Shown: positions 27,837 to 37,230, counted from the first letter of the stretch. The stretch: 64,000 bases of DNA from Tautonia plasticadhaerens (GCF_007752535.1 NZ_CP036427.1:1-64000), one strand, 5' to 3'. Made by a program: numbers and translations. Notes: generated by a model from the sequence alone, not told the origin.

Positions 27837-30353
27837 TCAGTCCACGTGGAAGAATTCGTTCGAGGCGACCAGCGCGCGGGCCAGCGCGGCCCAGGCTTCG
27901 GGTTCGAGAACCCCGTCGGGGCGACCCTCGGCGGCGAGGGCCCCTTCGTACCGCGACAGGAACCGGCCGGCGCGGGCCCGCTCGGCCGCCGTCGGGCCCC
28001 GGCCGAAGGCCCGGAGATAGGCCAGGTCCAGGCGACCGGACGGGTCGGGCTCGTCGGAGATCAGGCGGCCCGCGAACCGCGCCGCCTGCTCGTGGACGAA
28101 GGGGTTGTTCAGCAGGTAGAGGGCCTGCAGGGCGACCGTGGAGCTGTCTCGCGTGGCGACCGTGGCGCTCGTGTCCGGCCCGTTGAACAGCGAGAGGTAG
28201 GGGTGCTTGTGGAGCCGCTGCACCATCAGGTAGACGCTGCGGTGCTCTGACGGGTAGGACGTGTCGTTGAACTGGTGATGCGCCGTGAACGTCCAGGTCC
28301 CCACGGGCGGGAACGGGTGGGGGCCGGGGCGGCCGCCCCGCAGGTTGCCGCCCAAGGCGAGCAGGCTGTCGCGCAGGGCCTCGGCGTCGAGCGGCCGGCG
28401 GTCGGACCGCCAATACCAGGCGTTGCCGGTATCGATCGCCTCGTTCACCGAGTCGTGCTCGGACGAGAGCCGGTAGGTCTCCGAGAGCATGATCCGCCGG
28501 TGCATCGCCTTGACCGACCAGCCCGAGGCGACGAAGTCGGCGGCCAGCCAGTCGAGCAACTCGGGGTGGGTCGGCGGGATGCCCCGGAGGCCGAAGTCCG
28601 AGGGCGTCGGCACGATCGGCTTGCCGAAGTGGTGCTGCCAGATCCGGTTGACCATCACCCGGGCGACCAGATCTCGGGGAGGCCCGTCGGTGAGCCACCT
28701 CGCCAGCGCGAGCCGGCCGCTCCCGGCCTCGGGCAGGTCGATCGTCCCGGAGGGGTCGAGGACCTCCGGCACGCCGCGGGGCACCTCGACGCCGAGGTTT
28801 TGCGGGTCGCCGCCGATCTGGAGCCTCACGTCGGTCGGCTCGCCGTCGCGGACGGCGTAGGCCTTCGGCGCCATGACCTCCGGGCCGGCCTTCTGGAGCT
28901 GCTCGATCTCGGAATCGAGCCGCCGATGCCGCCGGTCCAGCGCCTGGGTGGCCCGGGTGAGTCGGAACCGGGCCCTCCCGATCGGGTCGGTGGGCTCGAC
29001 CCGCCGGCCGCGGGTGGCCAGGTCCAGGGGCTTGGCCTCGCCGGCGACGAACTCCTCCACGGAGAGGGTCAGGCCGAGATCGCGCAGCGTCTCGGTCGCC
29101 TCGGCCTCGACCTCGGCCCGCTCGGCCCTGAGTCGGTCGATCGCCTCGGCGTGCTGCGCCGAGTAACCTTGCAGGCGGTCCGGCGGCACCAACGGCGCGA
29201 ACTCGCTCGGCCGGGTCTCCTCCTCCGCCCCGGCGAAGGGGTACAGGGTGCCGGCGAAGAACCCGTAGAGGGCGTAGTAGTCGCGCGCGGAGATCGGTTC
29301 GAACTTGTGGTCGTGGCAGCGGGCACAGCGCAGCGACATCCCGAGCACGGCCTGGCCGGTCGTGTTCAGGGTGTCCTCGATGATCAGGTGCATGTCCTCG
29401 AGCTTCTGCGTGCCGATCCGCTTGGCCTGCGCGATGAACCCGGTGGCGATCACGCGGCGGGCGTAGTCGCCTCCCAGGTCGTCGGCGGCCAGGATGTCGC
29501 CGGCGAGCTGCTCGTGGAGGAAGCGGTCGTAGGGGACGTCGTCGTTGAAGGCGTCGATGACGTAGTCGCGGTAGAGGTACGCCTCGCGGATCGGGTAGTC
29601 GGAGTTGTCGCCGGCCGTGTCGGCATAGCGGGCGAGGTCGAGCCAGTACCGCCCCCACCGCTCACCGTAGCGGGGCGAGGCGAGCAGTTCGTCGACCAGG
29701 CGTTCGAAGGCGTCGGGGCGACCGTCGGCGACGAACGCCTCGATCCTGCCGGGCTCGGGGGGCAGGCCGATCAGGTCGAAGTACGCCCGGCGGATCAGGG
29801 CCCGGCGGTCGGCCCGCGCCACGGGAGACAGCCCGCGTTCCCGGTGCTTCGCGGCGATCAGCCGGTCGATCGGCCCTTCGGCCCAGCCGGTCGGGTCCTC
29901 GGTGGGAGTGACGGGCCGGATCGGCCCGAAGGCCCAGTGGGCCTGACCTTCGATCGGCCGGGACGCGTCGTCCTCCGGCCACGGCGCACCGGCGGCGATC
30001 CAGGCCTCCAGGTCGTCCCGGACGGCGCGGGGGAGGGGACCCGAAGGGGGCATTTTCAGCAATTCGTCGGTGTGGCTGATGGCCAGGACGAGCGTGCTCC
30101 CCTCCGGGTCGCCCGGGATGACGGCCGGCCCGCTGTCGCCCCCGGCGAGGATGGCCTCGCGCGAATCGAGGCGGAGGCCGCCGCTATCCTTCGCCTCGCC
30201 GTGGCACTTCACGCACGTGCCGGCGAGCACCGGCCGAACCTTGAGCTCGAAGAAGGTCTCCGACGTTCCCTCGGGCTCCGACGCGAGGGCCGTCGCCACC
30301 CCACCGGAGGCCAGTGACGTCGTCAGGACCAGTCCGAGGATCGTCCGGTTCAT
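27837..30353 (-). CDS. Secreted planctomycete cytochrome c, DUF1549-DUF1553 protein
   Basis: 838 residues starting at 30353, with GGGGAGAG upstream and a signal peptide ending near ALASEP. A planctomycete cytochrome domain with CVKCH and GGLRLDSREAILAGG comes first. DUF1549 follows ([44 protein letters not shown], again a CxxCH). A helical linker takes the place of the LamG domain present in the first copy. DUF1553 closes the protein (LARWLTDGPPRDLVARVMVN; RLSSEHD; VALQALYLLNNPFVHEQAAR). It leads the two-gene operon with DUF1501. Role as for the 7.6-kb homologue: exported and haem-binding, reaction unknown. Confidence 0.92.
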   Translation of the reverse strand: MNRTILGLVLTTSLASGGVATALASEPEGTSETFFELKVRPVLAGTCVKCHGEAKDSGGLRLDSREAILAGGDSGPAVIPGDPEGSTLVLAISHTDELLKMPPSGPLPRAVRDDLEAWIAAGAPWPEDDASRPIEGQAHWAFGPIRPVTPTEDPTGWAEGPIDRLIAAKHRERGLSPVARADRRALIRRAYFDLIGLPPEPGRIEAFVADGRPDAFERLVDELLASPRYGERWGRYWLDLARYADTAGDNSDYPIREAYLYRDYVIDAFNDDVPYDRFLHEQLAGDILAADDLGGDYARRVIATGFIAQAKRIGTQKLEDMHLIIEDTLNTTGQAVLGMSLRCARCHDHKFEPISARDYYALYGFFAGTLYPFAGAEEETRPSEFAPLVPPDRLQGYSAQHAEAIDRLRAERAEVEAEATETLRDLGLTLSVEEFVAGEAKPLDLATRGRRVEPTDPIGRARFRLTRATQALDRRHRRLDSEIEQLQKAGPEVMAPKAYAVRDGEPTDVRLQIGGDPQNLGVEVPRGVPEVLDPSGTIDLPEAGSGRLALARWLTDGPPRDLVARVMVNRIWQHHFGKPIVPTPSDFGLRGIPPTHPELLDWLAADFVASGWSVKAMHRRIMLSETYRLSSEHDSVNEAIDTGNAWYWRSDRRPLDAEALRDSLLALGGNLRGGRPGPHPFPPVGTWTFTAHHQFNDTSYPSEHRSVYLMVQRLHKHPYLSLFNGPDTSATVATRDSSTVALQALYLLNNPFVHEQAARFAGRLISDEPDPSGRLDLAYLRAFGRGPTAAERARAGRFLSRYEGALAAEGRPDGVLEPEAWAALARALVASNEFFHVD

Positions 30354-30387
30354 GTCATGTCTCTCCCCTTGCCGTGGGCTGAGGATT

Positions 30388-30400
30388 GTTGTTGAACAAC
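30388..30400. promoter_or_regulatory. Candidate operator palindrome upstream of the second cytochrome operon
   Basis: GTTGTTGAACAAC is a palindrome with an odd centre, 35 bases upstream of the cytochrome start, inside a locally AT-rich stretch (30384-30430) that probably holds the promoter. No -35/-10 pair could be assigned with certainty. Confidence 0.35.
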
Positions 30401-30489
30401 TGTAGCGTATCAGTCGAATTGGCACAAATGGGTCTCGGCCGGAAGTCACATCCTCCCCCCCTTCGAGTGGCGAGACCCTCGATGCAGTT

Positions 30490-31436
30490 GCCGGTTCCGC
30501 TCCCCTCGTCCGAGCGAATCTCGGGCGTCATTGTCGGCGTGCCGTCGGGCCCTCTGGACTACGTCTCGATCGCCTTCAGGGCCGCCAGGCTCACCGTCGG
30601 GCCGTCCATCCCCAGCAGCATCTCGTGGTGCACGATGAAGCGGGAGTACTCGTCCAGGAATGCCACAGAGTCGTCGACCCGGCCCCCGACGTGCTCGTGC
30701 ATCAGGTCGGTGCGCCAGCGTTGATCGGGCCGGGTCGCCCGCTCCTCGACGGCCTTTTTCTTGTTGGACCGCCGCCAGAAGCAGACCAGGTTCGCCTGCT
30801 TCAGGATGCGGGAGACCTCCGGTGGGCTCAGGGACGCCGCTTCCTCGTCGGCCAACCTCCGGGCCGGTTCCCGATGCCGCAGCTCGGGGTGCTTGCGGAC
30901 GTAGTCGACCACCGCCTTCTTCTCCTCGGAGAGGGCCTCGTACGGCGATACCACGGGGGGCGGCGCGGCGGCCCGCTGCCTGGCCCAGGCTCCCTCCTTG
31001 AGTCAGCGATCGTAGCTCCGCGGCGCGATCCCCACGCCGAGGCTCTTCTCGACCGGCCAGCCGCCGCGAAACTTCGCCCGCTCGGCCTCCTCGTGGACCC
31101 GCTCCTGAAGCTCGGCCGGCAGCCGGCCGAGGTCCTCTCGCCCGAGCGCCCCTCTTTCGGGTGGAGGTTCTCGGCGGTGATCTCGGCGATCACGCTCTTG
31201 AGCCGCTGGACCTCGGCCTCGCGACGCTGCTCCTGGTCATTGGGTCGACCCCTGCGGTCCTCGAACACGCGGGCCGCCGACCCGAGCAACTGTTTCTTCC
31301 AGGCGTAGAACTGGATCGGGTTGAGCCCCTCGCGTCGGCAGAGGTCGGAGACCTCGACGTTCGGTTCCATGCCGTTCAGCACGATCCGCAGCTTCTCCGC
31401 GGCGGTCCACGACCGCCGCTTCCCGTTCCCGCTCAT
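30490..31436 (-). pseudogene. IS3-family transposase, broken (orfA and orfB remnants)
   Basis: The start at 31436 gives an intact orfA-like N-terminus (MSGNGKRRSWTAAEKLRIVL, EVSDLCRREGLNPIQFYAWK) ending near AEITAENL. A frameshift near 31150 then moves the match into another frame: GREDLGRLPAELQERVHEEA, SLGVGIAPRSYDR. A TGA at 31003-31005 replaces what should be Trp. The orfB part continues (VSPYEALSEEKKAVVDYVRK; DEYSRFIVHHEMLLGMDG) to a TAG at 30559-30561, after which GPDGTPTMTPEIRSD still matches the family but the catalytic end is missing. So one frameshift, two stops and a 3' truncation: inactive. Confidence 0.85.
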
Positions 31437-31524
31437 GGTTCGTCCTCCAGGTCGTCATCATCGCACCCCTGAAGGAGGCTGATTCCTTACCGAGGCTCTG
31501 TGCCACTTGGGCTGACACACTCTA
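30490..31524 (-). mobile_element. IS3-family element remnant
   Basis: The truncated element inferred from the transposase remains. Its 5' end is placed at the repeat TTGGGCTGACACACTCTA (31507-31524), about 90 bases before orfA, as expected of IS3 elements. The 3' end is missing; the element stops within the transposase near 30490. No target duplication can be read. Confidence 0.6.
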
Positions 31525-31542
31525 TTGGGCTGACACACTCTA
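31507..31542. repeat. Tandem 18-bp duplication at the IS3 end
   Basis: TTGGGCTGACACACTCTA appears twice back to back (31507-31524, 31525-31542). Each copy looks like the terminal repeat of the IS3 element. The 120 bases from 31543 to the reductase stop at 31664 contain a short open stretch ([19 protein letters not shown]) that I cannot assign, possibly the start of a gene cut off by the insertion. Confidence 0.6.
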
Positions 31543-31663
31543 CATGCAGCTCTCCAGGCCCCAGTGCGGCGCCGGCGCCTGGTACAGCTCGACGAGGTGC
31601 TCGTCGATGCGACGCAGCTCCATCGGCGCGTTCCTGGGGCGGCCTCCCGAGTCGGACGAGGCA

Positions 31664-32641
31664 TCACCCGCCCCGGTACCTGGGCCGCTCAAGCAGGCCC
31701 ACCTTCGTCGGCTCCTCCTTCCAGTCCTCGAGCTGCGGCCCCTGGAGGCCCTCGGCCCGCTGGCGGAGGGCCGCCATCCGCTGGTCATCGAGCGGCTCGA
31801 GCGCCTGGGCGATCCGGACGTCGTCCTCGAGCTGGCCGATCGTCGTGCAGCCGACGGCCGTGCAGTGGATCGGCAGGCTCAGGACGTAGCTCAGGCACTC
31901 CTTCACGCTGAAGCCCTGGAGCAGCTTGGCGTTGGCGAGGTTCTTCATCCCCTGGATGCCCATGCCGCGCTCCACCGCCACGGGCAGCACCTGCCGCTCG
32001 AAGCTCATGAAGTGCGGGTCGGCGACGTGCAGGGGCATCAGGATCGAGTCCCACCGGTCGTAGGCCCGGAGCATCGCCAGGTGGGCCTCGGGGTCGGAAT
32101 GGCCGGTGAAGCCGATGAAGCGGCACTTGCCCGCCTTCTTCGCGGCCTCGAACGCCTCGATCGCCCCGCCCGGCGCGAAGACCTGCTCGACCTCCCCCCG
32201 GTTCCGGATGCCGTGGACCTGCCAGAGGTCCACGTAGTCGGTCCCGAGCCGCCTCAGCGAGAGGTCCAGCTCCGCCTCGGCCTCCCGGCGCGTGCGCTGG
32301 GTGGACTTGGTGGTGAGGAAGACTTGCTGGCGGACTGCCGGGAGGACCTTGCCGTAGATCTCCTCGGAGTGGCCGCCCCAGTAGCTGTGCGCCGTGTCGA
32401 AGTAGTTGATGCCGAGCTCCACGGCGCGGCGGGTCAGCGCGATCGCCTCCTCATCGGAGGCGATGAGCGGGAAGCGGCCGCTGGCCAGGCCGATGACGGT
32501 GAGCTCGACTCCGGTCTTGCCGAAGGCACGCTTCGGGATCTCGCCGGCCTCGGGGGCGGGCTGCTGGGCGCGGATCGCCCGGCCGCCCAGCGCGGCGCCG
32601 AACCCTCCGACCAGGCCGCCGATCAGTGTCCTGCGTCGCAT
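31664..32641 (-). CDS. Aldo/keto reductase, exported type
   Basis: 325 residues starting at 32641 behind GGAGGA; the open frame runs on another 200 codons but that part is not coding. The N-terminus, [20 protein letters not shown], resembles a Tat leader. The (beta/alpha)8 reductase shows [20 protein letters not shown] (catalytic Asp and Tyr region), [10 protein letters not shown] (Lys), and [13 protein letters not shown] (His). NAD(P)H-dependent reduction of a carbonyl is the expected chemistry; the substrate is unknown. Planctomycetes have many exported reductases of this type. The end of the gene (LERPRYRGG) is intact although an IS3 remnant lies 120 bases further. Confidence 0.87.
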   Translation of the reverse strand: MRRRTLIGGLVGGFGAALGGRAIRAQQPAPEAGEIPKRAFGKTGVELTVIGLASGRFPLIASDEEAIALTRRAVELGINYFDTAHSYWGGHSEEIYGKVLPAVRQQVFLTTKSTQRTRREAEAELDLSLRRLGTDYVDLWQVHGIRNRGEVEQVFAPGGAIEAFEAAKKAGKCRFIGFTGHSDPEAHLAMLRAYDRWDSILMPLHVADPHFMSFERQVLPVAVERGMGIQGMKNLANAKLLQGFSVKECLSYVLSLPIHCTAVGCTTIGQLEDDVRIAQALEPLDDQRMAALRQRAEGLQGPQLEDWKEEPTKVGLLERPRYRGG

Positions 32642-33119
32642 GGATGTTCCTCCGCTGGATCGACGGGCTCGCCGCTCGCGAAGGGTCGCGAACGCGGTGC
32701 CCGTCCGGGTCATGGTCCCGGATGTGCCCGATGAGGGTCGTTCGACTCGACGGCCTTCCCCATTCGACCCACAGCCGCAATTGGAATCGAGCCGATCCCG
32801 TCCTTCAAGGCCGCTCCGCCCCGGGGCCGGCCCCCGGGGAAACCGTGTCCTGGCGCCGGTTCCCCGAGCCCCGGGACGCCACCACGGGCCGGGTCTGGTG
32901 GGCGACCGGCCGGCGAGGCGGCCCGCCGCCCCGTGCCGGCGGTGCCCCGACCTTCCCTCCCGACACGGCAACGAGCGTGCCGGATCCCCGGACGTCCGCA
33001 TGCAGCAGGGAACGGCCCTCCCGGGCAGGAGGCTTGATGGAGGCGGCGAATCGACGATCATGGGCAGCTGACCGACGAGAGACCTGCAATCCGCCGAGCG
33101 TTGCGAGAGGGGACGGCCC
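32642..33119. other. Divergent intergenic region, reductase / amidohydrolase
   Basis: 478 bases between divergent genes. It should contain promoters in both directions. Nothing else was recognised; the frames open here are GC artefacts. Confidence 0.35.
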
Positions 33120-33905
33120 GTGGAGATCTGGGACCTGCACTGCCACCTCTCCGGTGTCCCGGGGCGCACGCCCGACGAGCGCATGGCCCGGCTCATCGAG
33201 TACGCCGACCGCATGGGCATCGCCCGACTCTGCGTGTACATGGGCATGAGCTGGTCCTACGACCCGTCCCCCGACGACTTCCGACGGCAGAACGACGAGG
33301 TGCTCCAGGCCCTCAGCCACTGGCACGACCGGGCCTTCGGCTTCGCCTACGTCAACCCGAACCACCTCGAGGCGAGCCTCGCCGAGATCGACCGCTGCAT
33401 CCGCGACGGGCCGATGGTCGGCGTCAAGCTCTGGGTCGCCCGGCGGGCGGACGCCCCGGAGCTCGACCCGATCGTCCGCCGCGCCACCGAGCTCAATGCC
33501 GTGGTCTTCCAGCACACCTGGATCAAAGCGACGGGGAACCTCCCCGGTGAATCGACGCCCATGGAGCTTGCGGCGCTGGCGGCACGGCACCCGGACGCCA
33601 CGCTCATCTGCGGCCACACCGGCGGCGACTGGGAGCAGGGCATCCGGGCCGTCCGGGCCCACCGGAACGTCGCCGTGGACCTGGCCGGCGGCGACCCGGT
33701 GGCCGGCATCACCGAGATGGCAGTGCGCGAGCTGGGCGCCGGGCGCGTCCTCTACGGCAGCGACGCGGGAGGCCGGAGCTTCGCCTCGCAGCTCGCCAAG
33801 GTGCAGGGAGCCGACATCCCCGAGGAGGCGAGGCGGCTGATCCTCGGGGGCAACCTCCGTCGCCTCCTGGGGCCGATCCTCGAGGCGAAGGGGGTGCACC
33901 CGTGA
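33120..33905 (+). CDS. Metal-dependent amidohydrolase (amidohydrolase 2 family)
   Basis: 261 residues from the GTG at 33120 (GAGAGGGG about 10 bases upstream). The first strand has the H-x-H metal motif: MEIWDLHCHLSGVPG. A TIM barrel follows (FGFAYVNPNHLEASLAEIDR, MVGVKLWVARR, VFQHTW, ATLICGHTGGDWEQGIRAVR, and a late Asp in RVLYGSDAGGRS). This set (HxH, His on later strands, terminal Asp) is complete, so it should hydrolyse or decarboxylate a small substrate. It overlaps the next gene by four bases (GTGA), so the two are expressed together. Confidence 0.87.
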   Translation: MEIWDLHCHLSGVPGRTPDERMARLIEYADRMGIARLCVYMGMSWSYDPSPDDFRRQNDEVLQALSHWHDRAFGFAYVNPNHLEASLAEIDRCIRDGPMVGVKLWVARRADAPELDPIVRRATELNAVVFQHTWIKATGNLPGESTPMELAALAARHPDATLICGHTGGDWEQGIRAVRAHRNVAVDLAGGDPVAGITEMAVRELGAGRVLYGSDAGGRSFASQLAKVQGADIPEEARRLILGGNLRRLLGPILEAKGVHP

Positions 33906-34687
33906 CCGGCCCGATCGTCGACGTGAACGTCAACCTGGGGCACTGGCCCGCCCGCCGGGTGCGCGGCGACGAGATCGGGGAGCTCGCCGCGAGGCTCCGC
34001 GCGAACGGCGTGGCCGAGGCCTGGTCCGGGAGCCTCGACGGCCTGCTCCACAAGGATCTGGCCGCCGTGAACGCCTGCCTGGCCGACGCCTGCCGCCAAC
34101 AGGAGGGCGTCCGCCTGGTCCCCTTCGGATCGGTCAACCCGATGCTCCCCGACTGGGAGGAGGACCTGCGGCGCTGCGTCGAGGAGCACGGCATGCCGGG
34201 CATCCGCCTCCACCCGAACTACCACGGCTACGCGCTGGACGACCCCGAGTTCGCCCGGCTACTCGAGCTCGCCTCGGGGCGCCGCCTGATCGTGGCCATC
34301 GCCCTGGCCATGGAGGACGAGCGGATGATGCACCCGATGCTCCGGGTGCCGCCGGTGGAACCGGGGCCGCTCGCCGGCCTGGTCCCGCGGATTCCGGGCG
34401 CCCGGCTGCTGCTGCTCAACGCGCTGCGCACCCTGGGCGGGGAGCGGCTCGGCGCGCTGCTGCGGGCCGGCGACGTGTCGGTGGAGATCGCCACGCTCGA
34501 AGGCGTCGGCGGCGTGGCGCGCCTCCTCGACGAGGTCCCGCTCGAGCGGGTCCTCTTCGGGTCGCACGCGCCGTTCTTCTACTTCGAGGCGGCGCCGCTG
34601 AAGCTCCGGGAGTCGGACCTTTCGCCGTCGCAGCTCCAGGCGGTGCGGCACGGGAACGTGCGGCGGCTGCTCCCGGCGAGCCCTTGA
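33902..34687 (+). CDS. Amidohydrolase-fold protein lacking the HxH motif
   Basis: 261 residues with GTG start at 33902 overlapping the previous stop. The fold is the same as its neighbour (VPFGSVNPMLPDWEEDLRRC, MPGIRLHPNYHGYALDDPEF, LERVLFGSHAPFFYFEAAPL), but the first strand reads DVNVNLGHWPARR, with Asn-x-Asn where catalytic members have His-x-His. Planctomycetes have a subfamily with this change. It may be inactive, use a different metal, or form a heterocomplex with the upstream HxH protein, whose gene it overlaps. The strict pairing suggests a joint role. Confidence 0.82.
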   Translation: MTGPIVDVNVNLGHWPARRVRGDEIGELAARLRANGVAEAWSGSLDGLLHKDLAAVNACLADACRQQEGVRLVPFGSVNPMLPDWEEDLRRCVEEHGMPGIRLHPNYHGYALDDPEFARLLELASGRRLIVAIALAMEDERMMHPMLRVPPVEPGPLAGLVPRIPGARLLLLNALRTLGGERLGALLRAGDVSVEIATLEGVGGVARLLDEVPLERVLFGSHAPFFYFEAAPLKLRESDLSPSQLQAVRHGNVRRLLPASP

Positions 34688-34754
34688 ATCCCGCCTCCCG
34701 GGAGGAGAGGTTGTCGATGGAGACGGATCACCCGCACGGAACCGGAGCCCGGCC

Positions 34755-36086
34755 ATGACCCCCAGGGGCCATCTCTCGCGACGCCACTTCCTCGCCGCCT
34801 CGTCGGGGGCCCTGGGCGCGAATACCCTTCGCGGCCAGGAGGCCGGGGACGACCCGGCCCCCGACGGGCGCCTGGCCATCGACGGCGGCCCGAAGGCCGT
34901 GCGCGAGTCGCCGCCGAGGCCCCGACGCTGGGGCGAGCCCGAGCGCGAGCGGCTGGAGGCGATGCTCGGGCAGGACTCGCTCTTCTACTGGAAGGGGCCG
35001 CAGACGGGGCTCCTGGTCGAGCGATTCCGCGAGGCCTGCCCGCTGGAGTACGTCATGACATGCTCCTCGGGCACCGCGGCGCTGCACATCGCCGTCGCCG
35101 CCGCCGGCATCGCGCCCGGCGACGAGGTGATCACCAGCCCCGTGACCGACATCGGCACCGTCATCGGCGTCCTCTACCAGCAGGCCGTCCCGGTCTTCGC
35201 CGACCTGGGGCGGAACACCTACAACCTCGACCCCGAGGACGTAGCAAGGCGGATCACCCCCAGGACCCGGGCGATCATCGCCGTCCACCTCGCCGGCAAC
35301 CCGTGCGACCTGGACGCCCTGAAGGCCCTGGCCGACGAGCATGGCCTGGCCCTCATCGAGGACTGCGCCCAGGCCTGGGGGGCTCGGTATCGCGGGCGTC
35401 CGATCGGCACGATCGGGCACATCGCCTGCTTCTCGCTCCAGGACTCCAAGCACGTCACCTGCGGGGACGGCGGCGTCGTGGCCTCGAACGAAGAGCGTTA
35501 TGGCCCCCGGCTCCAGCGCTTCGGCGACAAGGGCTTCGACCGCCTCGGCTCGAGCGGACTCTTCGAATCGTTCGCCACGAACTACCGCATGAGCGAGCCG
35601 CAAGCGGCGGTCGCCTCGGCGCAGCTCACGCGCCTGGAGGGGATCGCGGCGAGGCGGGCGCGCCTGGGCGACCTGCTCACCGAGGGGATCGCGGGCCTGC
35701 CCGGGATCGAGCCGCACGCGGTCCGCGCCGACGACCGCTGCACCTACTGGTTCTCCATGTTCCGCCTCCGCCCGGGGGCGATGCGATGCGACCGGGCGGA
35801 GTTCGTCCGGGCGCTGGTCGCCGAGGGCGTGCCCGCGACGGCCGGCTACATCCCATTGCCGCTCTACGGGAACCCGGTCTTCCGGGAGCACGGCTTCTTC
35901 GCCGGGCGATGGCCCGTGAAGGAGCTGGGGCTGACGACGATGGACTACGAGGCGGTCTCCTGCCCGGAGGCCGAGGCGATCCTCGAGTCCGGCGTCCGCG
36001 TGGCGATCCACGAGGGGATGGACGAGGCGTACATCCGAGGAGTCGCGGCGGCCGTGCGGAAGGTGGCGTCGCACTACTCGGCCTGA
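34755..36086 (+). CDS. DegT/DnrJ/EryC1/StrS aminotransferase with Tat-type leader
   Basis: 443 residues. The N-terminus (MTPRGHLSRRHFLAASSGAL) contains SRRHFLAA, a twin-arginine signal, which is unusual because this PLP-dependent family is normally cytoplasmic; Tat would export it with its cofactor. The rest matches the family: YWKGPQTGLLVERF, MTCSSGTAALHIAVAAAGI, GDEVITSPVTDIGTV, RAIIAVHLAGNPCDLDALKA, and the PLP lysine in SLQDSKHVTCGDGG (about K232). Such enzymes transfer amino groups onto keto-sugars. It is downstream of the amidohydrolase pair, on the same strand with a 67-base gap. Confidence 0.86.
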   Translation: MTPRGHLSRRHFLAASSGALGANTLRGQEAGDDPAPDGRLAIDGGPKAVRESPPRPRRWGEPERERLEAMLGQDSLFYWKGPQTGLLVERFREACPLEYVMTCSSGTAALHIAVAAAGIAPGDEVITSPVTDIGTVIGVLYQQAVPVFADLGRNTYNLDPEDVARRITPRTRAIIAVHLAGNPCDLDALKALADEHGLALIEDCAQAWGARYRGRPIGTIGHIACFSLQDSKHVTCGDGGVVASNEERYGPRLQRFGDKGFDRLGSSGLFESFATNYRMSEPQAAVASAQLTRLEGIAARRARLGDLLTEGIAGLPGIEPHAVRADDRCTYWFSMFRLRPGAMRCDRAEFVRALVAEGVPATAGYIPLPLYGNPVFREHGFFAGRWPVKELGLTTMDYEAVSCPEAEAILESGVRVAIHEGMDEAYIRGVAAAVRKVASHYSA

Positions 36087-36174
36087 GGCACGTCACCGAC
36101 ACGATGGACCCGAGCTCGCACCCGCCCGATCGCGGTGGCCCGTCCCCGCGTCGGCCGGAGAGGAGATGCTGACC

Positions 36175-37167
36175 ATGCCACAGTCGGAGGACCGCCCACG
36201 CGAGGTGCGGCGCAGCGGACGTCGCGACCTCCTCCGGGCCGGAGCCCTGTCTGTCCTGGGGAGCGGGCGGGTCGACGTCCTCTCGGCCCGGGCGGACGGG
36301 ATTGCGCCCGCGGAGCCGGGGCGCGAAGCGGCCAGGGACGGGAGCCCGCGGGCGGTCTGCCTCCCCGCGCACTACTACCAGCAGTTCGACGCCGACCCCG
36401 GCCTCGGCGTGCCCGCAGAAGGGTACGGCGGCTGGAAGCGCGAGCCGATCGACCTGGCGTGGGACCGCACGGCGCTCGTCGTCATGCACGCCTGGGACTG
36501 CGGGACGCGTGATCAATACCCGGGCTGGTACTGGGCCGTGGAATACATCCCCCGCGCCGAGGCCATCTGCCGGACGGTCTTCCCCCGGCTGCTGGGTGCG
36601 GTGCGCCGGGAGGGCTTCCGCCTCTTCCACGTCGTGGGCGGCGGCGACTACTACCGGTCCCTTCCCGGGTATCGGAGGGCCGTGGAGCTCGCGGGCCCGT
36701 CGCCGGCGCCGCCGGAGCAGATCGTCGCCGACGAGACCCTCCGGCGCCTCCGAGAGTTCCGCTCGGGGAGCGTGTACGTGGGCCCGCACAACGAGGAGGA
36801 CGTGCGTCGCGGATTCGCCGCGCTCGACTTCGCGCCGCAGGCCCGGCCACGGGGGGACGAGGGGGTCGCCGAGGACGGGCACCAGCTCTTCGCCCTCTGC
36901 AAGCACCACGGGATCAACCACCTGATCTATGCCGGCTTCGCGATCAATTGGTGCCTGCTCATGTCGCCGGGCGGGATGCTGGACATGTCGAGGCGCGGCC
37001 TGATATGCTCCGCGATCCGCCAGGCGGTGACGGCGGTCGAGAACAAGGAGACGGCCCGGGGCGAGCTGTGCAAGGAGATCGGCCTGTGGCGCGTGGCGCT
37101 CGCCTTCGGGTTCGTCTTCGACCTGGACGACTTCGTCTCCGCGATCTCGGGCGAGCAGGCACCGTAG
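36175..37167 (+). CDS. Isochorismatase-like cysteine hydrolase with Tat-type leader
   Basis: 330 residues if it starts at 36175, which leaves AGGAG 9 bases upstream; the ATG at 36166 adds three residues but sits too close to that site. RRSGRRDLLRAGALSVLGSG looks like a Tat leader. The isochorismatase fold is recognised by TALVVMHAWDCGTRDQ (first strand with catalytic Asp) and HHGINHLIYAGFAINWCLLM, where the Cys is the probable nucleophile. No clear catalytic Lys was located. It probably acts on an amide or similar bond. It ends the collinear run from 33.1 kb; the P450 gene converges with it. Confidence 0.78.
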   Translation: MPQSEDRPREVRRSGRRDLLRAGALSVLGSGRVDVLSARADGIAPAEPGREAARDGSPRAVCLPAHYYQQFDADPGLGVPAEGYGGWKREPIDLAWDRTALVVMHAWDCGTRDQYPGWYWAVEYIPRAEAICRTVFPRLLGAVRREGFRLFHVVGGGDYYRSLPGYRRAVELAGPSPAPPEQIVADETLRRLREFRSGSVYVGPHNEEDVRRGFAALDFAPQARPRGDEGVAEDGHQLFALCKHHGINHLIYAGFAINWCLLMSPGGMLDMSRRGLICSAIRQAVTAVENKETARGELCKEIGLWRVALAFGFVFDLDDFVSAISGEQAP

Positions 37168-37230
37168 CCGCACGACCTCCTCGGCCCCGTCGTCGTCGGC
37201 CGCCCGCGAGCGATCGGCCCTCGCGGCGGA

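Noticed and set aside
27837-29658. Upstream extension of the DUF1501 frame, nearly 1100 codons in all
   Set aside because: It overlaps the DUF1549/1553 gene on the same strand in another frame and is Arg/Pro-rich; the DUF1501 protein starts cleanly at 27810.
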